A stretch of 64,000 bases of DNA from Pectinophora gossypiella (Eukaryota; Arthropoda; Insecta; Lepidoptera; Gelechiidae). A model generated the notes under the pieces. That model had not been told where the DNA came from. It searched no databases and worked only from the letters and a program-made list of their open reading frames with translations. A program made the translations under genes and the position numbers. The stretch is taken from NCBI RefSeq assembly GCF_024362695.1, contig NC_065417.1:7433001-7497000 (forward strand). The letters are read 5' to 3'. This document shows, in pieces, positions 56,112 to 64,000 of this stretch. Within the stretch, counting starts at the first letter, position 1; every line of letters begins with the position of its first letter.

Positions 56112-56744
56112 CAGAAAATCTCAAAAATAAGAATTTGAAGCTATATGATTAAGCTTATTTACTTGTTACAACGAAATCTTCAGACGAATTCATAAGTTTA
56201 TCACTTATTCGCTGTACTTTATTCCTATTAATCAACATGAGACGACAAAGAAAAACATACATCTGTCCTGTCATTTGCGATATGCACGAACTTCAAGTCA
56301 TCTCATGATCTCATTTACTATGGTAAATAAAATAACTCATTCGCATATCCGTTTTATGTGTAATGTTGGTTATACGTGATATTTTTTTATTTACCGTCAA
56401 TTGGTCAATTTACAGTCCTGCCGCTATTTGCAAATAGATGTAAGTAACAAAACTGTGTCAGAGCGACAGGTCCGGCGGACCGGATCAAAACTGTAAATAA
56501 AGGCGTCAGATTCTAATCCGAAAAAAAAATATCGGTAAACGGATGTAGTGTGTGCTATCTAACCATAGACATAGAAAAGAGTTTCCTATCTCTATGTATC
56601 TAACAGAATAGTACTATGGCTACTTCAGTCAGATTCTTGTTCAGATTCGTCAATTCCGTCATCAGGTTCGTCATTCTCGGAAGTCGGAGTCGGATCGGAT
56701 GTAGTGCGAAAACACCCTAATGTCAGTATATTTTATTGTCTGTG
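56112..56744. other. Usb1 upstream region and intergenic DNA
   Basis: It should contain the promoter of Usb1 (and, if dicistronic, of Zc3h3). No motif was firmly identified. GTCGGAGTCGGATCGGATGT near 56682 is part of an unnamed repetitive stretch. Confidence 0.35.
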
Positions 56745-56927
56745 ATCGGAGCGCGGGAACACTTGAAGAAGGCGGGCGATTTTAATTTTGTAAATTCGTA
56801 ATAATACGGAAAAAGTTGTACATACTGTTAATTTTGTATATATTTACTTAGGATAATTAATTTAATAGCGAGTATAAATATTTTTACTGTATAAAGTGTA
56901 CATACGTGACAAGTGGGGCTCGTCATA

Positions 56928-58073
56928 ATGACGAAGCCCCCGAAGAGGAAAAAAGGAAAACCGCCTCCGTCGCAAACTTCGGGGGCGGAGGAGTCTACCG
57001 ATTCGGACTCTACGGAACGGGGCAGCAACTCCAATGAAACACAGCCGGATAAGTACACCCCTTACAGGGTCATTGATTATAACAGGCGATATCCTGAGGA
57101 CAGTGCAGCAGGCAGTGAGTTTGTTGTATTTATTGAGAGCACAGATCCGAACAAAACCATCGGTTCGAGAGACATGATGTACCTAAATAACTGTTTTGTA
57201 CGGTCAATTAAAGGCATCAAATATCTGAAGAAAGTCAACAAATACAAAATGGGAGTAGTGTTCGACAGACCGAATATGGCCAACGCCTTCTTGGAAAATA
57301 CCACTTTCTTAAGAGACCAATGTTTAAAGGCCTCTATTCCGGCAGGGAGTACCGAGCTCACTGGAGTTATCACCGGTGTGCCCGCCGAAATGAGCAACTA
57401 TCAAGTATTCAAAGCCTTGGAATCGAGCTCCAAAAAAATTATTTGTGTGAGACGTATACTAAAAAAACAAAAGGTTGATGAAGGTTTCAAACTAGAACCA
57501 ACTCAAACTGTTACCATTACTTTTGCTTCCTCGACTTGCTTGCCTGACTATGTTTTCATCAAAATGTGGAGACTTCCTGTCCTCCCATATATACCACCAG
57601 TTAAGCAATGTTTCAATTGCCTCAGATATGGTCATATGGCCAAATTTTGCAAAAATGCTCAACGTTGTTCGATTTGTTCTGACAAACACAGTTTTAGAGA
57701 ATGCCAAGTTCCTGCTGAAAAGGCAGTATGTGCTCATTGCCAAGGAAACCACATTTCTATTTCAGGCGAATGTCCTGTCAAAAAACTAAAGATTGCAGAA
57801 AACAAAAACAAATATACTAAAGCTAAATTCTCAGATCTATTTAATGCTCAAAATTTCCCATCACTTAATAAGGCTGAACAAACAAAAAATTTGCTTGACT
57901 TATTCATGTCTGACAAAACTATATTGAATCTTATTACAGAAACTATAATTAAAGTTATTCATTTAAATAAAACCCAGAACACCAATATAAATTCAAAAAC
58001 AATTACAGATACCATAAAGGAAACTTTTGAGTTTAAAAATAAAAATAATCAAAATTCACAAATCAAGTCCTAA
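56928..58073 (+). CDS. LINE ORF1: Gag-like protein with CCHC knuckles
   Basis: 381 aa from the ATG at 56928 (MTKPPKRKKGKPPP). A conserved RNA-binding region (FVVFIESTDPNK, IKGIKYLKKVNKYKMGVVF, GVITGVPAEMSNYQVFKAL, PTQTVTITFASSTCLPDYVF) precedes knuckles CFNCLRYGHMAKFC, CSICSDKHSFREC and CAHCQGNHISISGECP. The frame is intact. The stop lies five bases before the ORF2 start, so reinitiation is likely. Confidence 0.87.
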   Translation: MTKPPKRKKGKPPPSQTSGAEESTDSDSTERGSNSNETQPDKYTPYRVIDYNRRYPEDSAAGSEFVVFIESTDPNKTIGSRDMMYLNNCFVRSIKGIKYLKKVNKYKMGVVFDRPNMANAFLENTTFLRDQCLKASIPAGSTELTGVITGVPAEMSNYQVFKALESSSKKIICVRRILKKQKVDEGFKLEPTQTVTITFASSTCLPDYVFIKMWRLPVLPYIPPVKQCFNCLRYGHMAKFCKNAQRCSICSDKHSFRECQVPAEKAVCAHCQGNHISISGECPVKKLKIAENKNKYTKAKFSDLFNAQNFPSLNKAEQTKNLLDLFMSDKTILNLITETIIKVIHLNKTQNTNINSKTITDTIKETFEFKNKNNQNSQIKS

Positions 58074-58078
58074 ATATT

Positions 58079-60946
58079 ATGCAATGGAATGCACAAAGTT
58101 TGCTAAGCAATCAACTAGAGTTACAAAACTTCCTTTATGAAAATAATATACATGTATGTTTAATTTCCGAAACATGGCTTAAGCCACAAATACAATTCTC
58201 AATGAGAGGTTATGCTATTGTGAGAAACGATTGTGGTAATGACCACAATGGTGTAGCTATCTTAATTAAAAATACATTAAACTATAAAAAAATTGAATCA
58301 TATTTTGATGATTCATTACAAAACATAGTTATTAAATTACAAATTAATAAAAAGTTTATTTCTTTCGTTAGTTTTTATAGTCCAGGTAGTACACACTTTG
58401 ATAAAAATAAATTTAACAGTTTGTTAAACAGTATTCCCAAACCTATTTTTATTGCTGGTGATTTCAATGCTCATCATTCCATTTGGGGTTGTTCTAGTGT
58501 TGATTCTCGGGGTAGATCTATCGTGGATTCTATAGATGAAAATGATTTGGTTCTTCTGAATGATGGTCAGCCAACTACTGTTGGTTCTTATGATCGAAGG
58601 GCTAATGGACTTGACTTAACTATTGTGTCTGCTTCATTAGCATTGTCTTGTGATTGGAAGGTACATTCGGATTCTCTTGGTAGTTATCATTTGCCCACTC
58701 TTGTTAAGTTAATTGTTGATCCTGTAGTCAGTGCTCCAATGCACTCCTTGAACTTTCCTCAGCATGTCAATCTGAAATCAATAGATTGGAAATTGTATAA
58801 AAAAACTGTTGGTGAAATGTTTGTTAATTTTCAAGTAGATTTTCTAAATATTCAAAATTCATATAATCAATTCTGTTCATTTATTTTGACTGCTGTGCAG
58901 AAATCTGTAATTGGTTCAATTCAAGATAGAAGTTATGTTGCATCTGTCAGTAGAACTTTAAAAAAAAAAAGGATATCTCTAGTATGGTGGAATGAAAAAT
59001 GCACCAAAGCTGTTAATGACTGCAAACAAGCCTATATTACTTTTAAAACAAACCCAGGCTTCCAAAATTTTATTAACTTTAAACAGGCCCAAGCCTTAAA
59101 GAAACGCATTTTGAAAGAGGAACGTCGTAATAGTTGGAATGAATTTTGTCAAACCATTAGCAGGCTCACACCTATGAAACTAATCTGGCAGAAAATACGG
59201 AAATTTAATAGGACTTTTTCAGTAACGCCAGAATTTTCTGATTCCAATTGGCTTGAGGGATTTCTGCATAAATACACCCCTGATACAGTACAAAGACATT
59301 TTCAAATTGATAATAATTCTGTTACCATCACTCCTCACAATAGTTTTCTTATTGAACCCTTTACAATAGTAGAATTGCAGTCAGCTCTTCGATCCAGAAA
59401 AGACACAGCTTGTGGCTTGGATTTTATAACTTACAGAATGTTTAAATTGCTAAATATATCCATCCTCCACATATTATTAGATATACTTAACTGCTTATGG
59501 CTTAATTCCGTTATTCCAGATGAGTGGAAAACAGATTGCTTGGTTCCCATTTTAAAATTTGGCAAAGACCCAAATAATGCAGATTCTTATCGTCCCATTA
59601 CACTTAGCTCGTGTGTGGGGAAGGTATTTGAACAATTAATTAAACAACGTTTGGAGTTTTTTGTAGAAAGCAACAATATTTTACCTTTTAATCAATTTGG
59701 TTTTAGGCGTGGTCGTTCAGCTCGGGAGAGTCTGAATCATTTGAATCTGGATATACATGATGCACTGTCCTCTAGAGGAATCCTTTGTTGTGTGTTTTTT
59801 GATGTTGTTGGAGCTTTTAATAATGTTAATTTAGAAACATTAGCGTCTATTCTTGGTTCTCTGCAAATTCCTGCAAAAATGATAAATTGGATTTATAATT
59901 TTTTACATTGTAGGAAAATTTTTGTTAAATGTAACAATCACACTTTAATTGGTCCCAGGTACTCATATAAAGGAGTATCTCAAGGTGGAATTTTAAGTCC
60001 TTTGCTCTTCATTCTGTACATCAATAAATTAAATTTAATCTTAGGTAATAAGGTACAAAACTTACAATTTGCAGATGATCTAGTTGTGTACACCTCTGGT
60101 AACAATAAAATAGAAGTCCAAGACAAATTAAACTCTGCTTTATCAAAACTAAAATTTTATTTTGATCAACTAAATCTTGAAATCAATGCTGAAAAAACAA
60201 AAGTAATTTTATTCTCCAAATCTAATGTAACAACCATAAATGTAAAATACAATCAAAACATACTACCAGTAGAGAAAAACACAAAGTTTCTGGGTGTAAC
60301 ATTTCAGAGCAATTTCAAATGGAATAAATATGTTGATTGCTTGATAAATCGTGCAACCAAAGCTGTAAATATCTTGAGATCTTTGGCTAGTACTTATTGG
60401 GGAGCGGACCCAAAAATACTATTAAATTTGTATAAATCTATAGCTAGAAGTCACTTTGAATATGCTTTTTATTGTTTTGGTAATGTCTCATATTTGGTGG
60501 AAAAATTGGAAAAAATTCAAAACAAGTGTTTACGCATAGTTGTTGGAGCTATGAGGTCTACCCCTATAATCTCATTGCAAGTGGAATGCAACATCCCTCC
60601 ATTGAAATTAAGGTTTTCGTTCTTAAAATCCAAGTTTATCCTTAAACTTCTATCTATAACTAATCATCCTCTTGTCTTGAAAATAATTCATTGTTTTTCC
60701 TCTGGTAACAGTTCTAGCCTTCCTTATATAGCTCAGGAATTGTCTGAAATTATAAATTATAAAGAAAATTATAATTTATACGAAAATTTAAAATTGTCAT
60801 GTTACTTAGGTTCCTTCGAATCTAAATTTTGTTTAATATCTATAGTAATTGATAAGTCTTTAAAAACTAAGGAAGATGTATATTTAGCTCTAGATTCTTT
60901 TAAAGAATATAGACAAATCTATACGGATGGTTCAAAATCTTCTAAT
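58079..60946 (+). pseudogene. LINE ORF2: endonuclease and RT complete, RNase H cut off
   Basis: The frame starts MQWNAQSLLSNQLELQNF. It has endonuclease motifs (LISETWLKPQ, FIAGDFNAHHSIWGC, SLGSYHLPTL) and RT motifs (SYRPITLSSCVGKVFEQLI, VFFDVVGAFNNV, GVSQGGILSPLLFI, LQFADDLVVYT). RT continues through the thumb (RIVVGAMRSTPI). RNase H begins with RQIYTDGSKSSN and then ends; the open frame runs on to a stop at 61018 through unrelated bases. The endonuclease has SLGSYH where related proteins have a GSDHF-type motif, so a catalytic-pocket substitution is possible. Confidence 0.8.
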
Positions 60947-61339
60947 TGTTACAATTGCCGGGCAGAGATCGCTGATGGCTCTATAGCTGTGGTGTGCTGT
61001 ACCGATGATAAAAGCTGAGCTGTGCTGTGCTGATAGAATTTAAGCTGAGCTGAGCTGTTATTTATTATTACGCAATTATTTTATTTAACAATCAAAATAA
61101 TACTCCTTGGTGGAATATAGTTGGTATAATCTAGCAAGGAGGCTCAATATTAAATTGATACAGGCATAATTGAAACTTGTTACGTTCGGTACATTTTTAG
61201 TCTGTGGTTTTAAAAAGAAAAGGGTGAATTCTTTGTTGTTAGTTTTTGATGGCGGCAATTGAAAAACTTGTTAAATAAATAATGGCGCAATTATACACAT
61301 AAAAACTATTTCGTATTTAATTCAGCATCTCCTCTTACA
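60947..61339 (+). mobile_element. Putative 5' LTR of an LTR retrotransposon inserted in the LINE
   Basis: The stretch starts TGTTACAATTGCC, exactly where the RNase H frame breaks, and ends CCTCTTACA. It is followed by TTCAGAAGCGGGATAAAG, nearly the primer site of the 30.3-33.8 kb element. GAGCTGAGCTGTGCTG-type repeats lie inside. No second copy was found in the window, so the LTR call rests on boundaries and the primer-site match. Confidence 0.45.
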
Positions 61340-61778
61340 TTCAGAAGCGGGATAAAGTTAAGTACACGCCTAGTTATAATTTTTAATCAAATTTATAGAT
61401 AATTAAAATTGGTCAGATTTTTTTGTAAAGCAAGCTTCATGTTGATTATTTTGTAATAGGTACCAAATTTGTAACCGTGTTTATTTTTAGTAAAGGATAA
61501 AAAAAAAGTGTTACACTTAAAGACTAAGGTAATGTAACGCAATATTTTTCTGCGAGATTTCAGAACAATGGATGAACCGCCTGGTAACAAAAGTCGGGAC
61601 CTGTATCGACCGAGGCTCCTGACTCCTGGCACCAAGGAGACACGCAGTGTCACCTGAAGTCCAGGCTGCGATCAGCCAGGTCGTGAGCGCATCCTTTTAC
61701 TGGAAAGGGAGTTTCAACGCGAGCAAGAACGGCTCGCGCTCGCTTTACAAGAACTTCGCCCCACGCCGATGCGATCGC
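61340..61778 (+). other. Leader and broken gag-like region of the putative LTR element
   Basis: An ATG at 61567 opens MDEPPGNKSRDLYRPRLLT and stops after 29 codons (TGA 61654-61656). Another frame then resembles a charged coiled coil (EREFQREQERLALALQELR) before the minisatellite. It may be a decayed gag; no knuckle or protease was seen. Confidence 0.35.
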
Positions 61779-62115
61779 CGGGGTGAGCAGCATGCTGAGC
61801 GTCGGGGTGAGCAGCATGCTGAGCGTCGGGGTGAGCAGCATCCTGAGCGTCGGAGTGAGCAGCATGCTGAGCGTCGGCCTGAGCCGCATGCAGATCGTCG
61901 GGGTGGCCTGCATGCTTTGCGTCGGCCTGAGCCGCATGCGGATCGTCGGGGCGGGCTGCATGCTGGGCGTCGGCCTGAGTCACATGCGGGTCGCCGGGCT
62001 GAGCTGCGTGCGCAGCGTCGGCCTGAGCTGCATGCTGAGCATCGGCCTGAGTCACGTGCGGATCGCCGGGCGTGCGGAGCGTCGGCCTGGGCTGCGTGCT
62101 GGGCATCGGCCTGAA
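61779..62115. repeat. 24-bp minisatellite, about 14 units
   Basis: Units of 24 bp (pattern GTGAGCAGCATGCTGAGCGT + CGGG, diverging to the right). Because 24 is a multiple of three and the unit is GC-rich, five of six frames remain open; plus frames read RRGEQHAE or VSSMLSVG repeats. The left units are nearly identical and the right units diverge. Confidence 0.92.
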
Positions 62116-62169
62116 CTGCATGTGGAGCGGCATGCGCAGCGGCAGGGCGGCGCGGGACGGTTAAGGTGA

Positions 62170-63039
62170 CGTACGTGGAGGGATTTTGTGGATATTTCGC
62201 ATTGAGAGATGGTCTTTCATCGTAGTCTCGAGTGTAGGGCATACAATCAAATATTTCTATTTGGTAACAAACCCAACGTTTGGATTAAAGAAAAAGTAAA
62301 TTAATGTATCTCGGTGTATGAAAAAGAATGCTTAAAGATAGTACCTAGTTAGCAGTTTGAGTTTGTAGAGGTGCTGCTACTTATTATGAAAGGGTCACAC
62401 TTTTCAAACATTGTGATACTGCTATGTAGGCAAGCGTGCGGTGGATTGTATAGTTCATGGTATCCATATAATATAAAAGCGAAAGGTCTCGACGTAACAA
62501 AATCAAGGTGCTGGGAGTTTTAAATTTTGCATGGGGGTTCCGAAAGGACTGCGTGATGGCGCATGCTGACTCGAGTGATGGACCGACGAAGGTTTGTTCG
62601 TTTTAGTAATATAATATAATAATCGTTTATTTACTAAAAAACACAGGTACATTTATAAATAAAACATACAGAGTTACATAACAGTAACAAGACGGATTGC
62701 GGCGGTCCCTGCACTGGGCCCGGCTTGTGTCGCAGTGGCCAGGATGCGATTTGTAACGTACCGATGCAATAACCGACGCACGGATCTTAGCCAGATAAAA
62801 CATAGTGTAGGTATTATAAAGGTGAAGTAAAGTGTCAAATAAAGAGTAACAGGAGTCTGGCAAGAGATAGAATAAGGCTTTTATGTGAGAAGTGTGCGAG
62901 TGTGTGTGGCGTGTGTGTGTGGGGTGGGCGGATGAGTGTGTGGGTGTATGCGTGGGAGTGGGTGAGAGTGGGAAGGGTTGATGCAAGCGGTTTTCTTTCG
63001 GCATAGGAGCCTCTAGTTGTAGTTCAGCTCTTGAAACTA
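62170..63039. other. Non-coding DNA, probably repeat-derived
   Basis: No gene recognised. A GT-rich stretch (62895-62950) yields a low-complexity minus-strand ORF that is not a gene. It may hold the 3' UTR of the LINE fragment to the right. Confidence 0.35.
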
Positions 63040-64000
63040 GCTTTGAATCGTTCTTTTTACCTTAGACGTCAATACCTGGAGATTTTATGGGCCGCAGGGC
63101 TCGACGTGCCATGTTCTGGAGGTAAGGATGTCGAAAGTGTGGATGACGTTTGGCAGAGCTAGTGCTTGCGAGGCCTATGATGGTGATGTGACTTGCAAGC
63201 GCGAGGGCAAGGGGAGCGGAGGCACTGTGGACTCGGAGTTGCAGCGGTTCGTCGGATTCCGGGGAGCGTGCGGTGTGCATGTGTGTTCTAATGGCGACTC
63301 TGAATATGGAAAGTTAGTGCCGGACTCTCAAAGCCTTCACTTCATTGTATAGGTGTATACCATCTGTGGTGTGTCGATGGGGTTTTCGTGGCATTGCTTT
63401 GAGGGCACCTCTTTGGGCTCTCTCAAGGTCCAACATTTGCCAGCACCACTCCAAACTCCAATGCAGTGTGAACGAATAGATTGACTTGGTTTTGTATACC
63501 ATTGGAAGTGTCTCCCTTTGAGCTGCGCTGCGAAGACGCTTCACTATAAACATGATTTTTCTAATCCTACCGGATAATAAAGGATAGCATGCTTTATTTG
63601 TGGGAGAGATTTCTGTCTAACACTACGCCTAGGTGCTTGATATTGCGGTGGTATGTACGGACGATTGAGAGTGGTGTGTTTGCTGTTGCTTTGCTCTCTT
63701 TGAGGATGATGGACCTGGTAACGGGAGGTTTGTGGGCTTGAGTTTTGTAAAATGCTGGATGTTTGGTTTTGGACAGGTTCAGCGTGAGTGGGTTTTTATC
63801 TAACTGATTTGCAATAGCATTCATGCTTTCTTGCACTGATTTGTGGATTTGTCCCGGGGAAAGCCTCTGAAGATGATTGCAGTATCGTCAGCGTAGCGTG
63901 GGGTCTTGGCATTGTTGGGAGTGGGTTTTACAATGCCAGCCATATAAATGGTAAAATCTCTCCGAAATCCAACGGGGGCTGGTCGCTGGCGGCTCCATCC
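63040..64000 (-). pseudogene. Decayed LINE reverse transcriptase fragment, cut by window edge
   Basis: Minus-strand frames give DFTIYMAGIVKPTPNNAKT, then RYADDTAII (the RT catalytic box near 63890), NPLTLNLSKTKHPAF, IKHLGVVLDRNLSHK and RGALKAMPRKPHRHTTDGI. These are palm and thumb motifs in the right order but in several frames. The 5' part lies past base 64000. Confidence 0.75.

Larger units (their letters stand above)
56745..60946 (+). mobile_element. I-clade-like LINE, 3' end lost inside RNase H
   Basis: Two ORFs in the order and style of the 12.8-18.5 kb element. The 5' boundary is uncertain (about 56745, a GC-rich GGAGCGCGGGAAC). At about 60946 the RNase H domain stops abruptly and unrelated sequence begins. 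Loss of the 3' end is unusual for LINEs, which normally lack 5' ends, and suggests a later insertion. No target duplication can be seen. Confidence 0.75.

Noticed and set aside
62627..63004. Minus-strand 125-aa ORF with Thr/His/Ser repeats
   Set aside because: Product of a GT-rich microsatellite; no homologous motif.

Overview
The window looks like nuclear DNA from a moth or butterfly (Lepidoptera). The evidence is AT-rich intergenic DNA full of TAGGTA/AAGTAAGT tracts, tRNA-headed SINEs and other short repeats of a lepidopteran type, abundant non-LTR retrotransposons, and single-copy genes with short insect-type introns. I see no bacterial or viral operon, no CRISPR array and no convincing stand-alone RNA gene.

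Host genes, left to right: an HP1-like chromodomain gene (minus strand, 3' half beyond the left edge) and divergently the lipid-droplet gene FITM2 (plus); Gdap1 (minus, five exons); an intronless YTHDC1-type m6A reader (plus, 20.9-22.2 kb); an NMDA receptor subunit 2 gene for which I can trace 16 coding exons over 39.7-49.0 kb (plus, about 1054 aa); ASPSCR1/TUG (plus, eight exons, 50.6-52.8 kb); and, convergent to it on the minus strand, Usb1 followed by Zc3h3. The stop codon of Usb1 and the start codon of Zc3h3 lie in the same exon, one base apart, which suggests a two-cistron mRNA pairing two nuclear RNA factors.

Mobile DNA fills much of the rest. At 6.7-12.7 kb is a LOA-like LINE with a DUF4780-like ORF1, a damaged ORF2 and a 14-bp target duplication. 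At 12.8-18.5 kb is an apparently intact I-clade LINE (CCHC ORF1; endonuclease-RT-RNase H ORF2) with a poly(A) tail and a 14-bp target duplication. At 25.8-27.4 kb is an intact Tc1-type DD34E transposon with 27-bp terminal inverted repeats. At 30.3-33.8 kb is a non-autonomous LTR retrotransposon with two almost identical LTRs and an internal 11 x 23 bp minisatellite. At 56.7-60.9 kb is another I-clade LINE, broken inside its RNase H domain by what looks like an LTR element carrying a 24-bp minisatellite. RT fragments, SINEs and several MITEs, one nested precisely at a TTAA inside another repeat, occupy intergenic and intronic DNA.

Exon limits were read by eye from GT/AG signals and phase agreement; no alignment, transcript or database search was available. 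Family names rest on recognised motifs.
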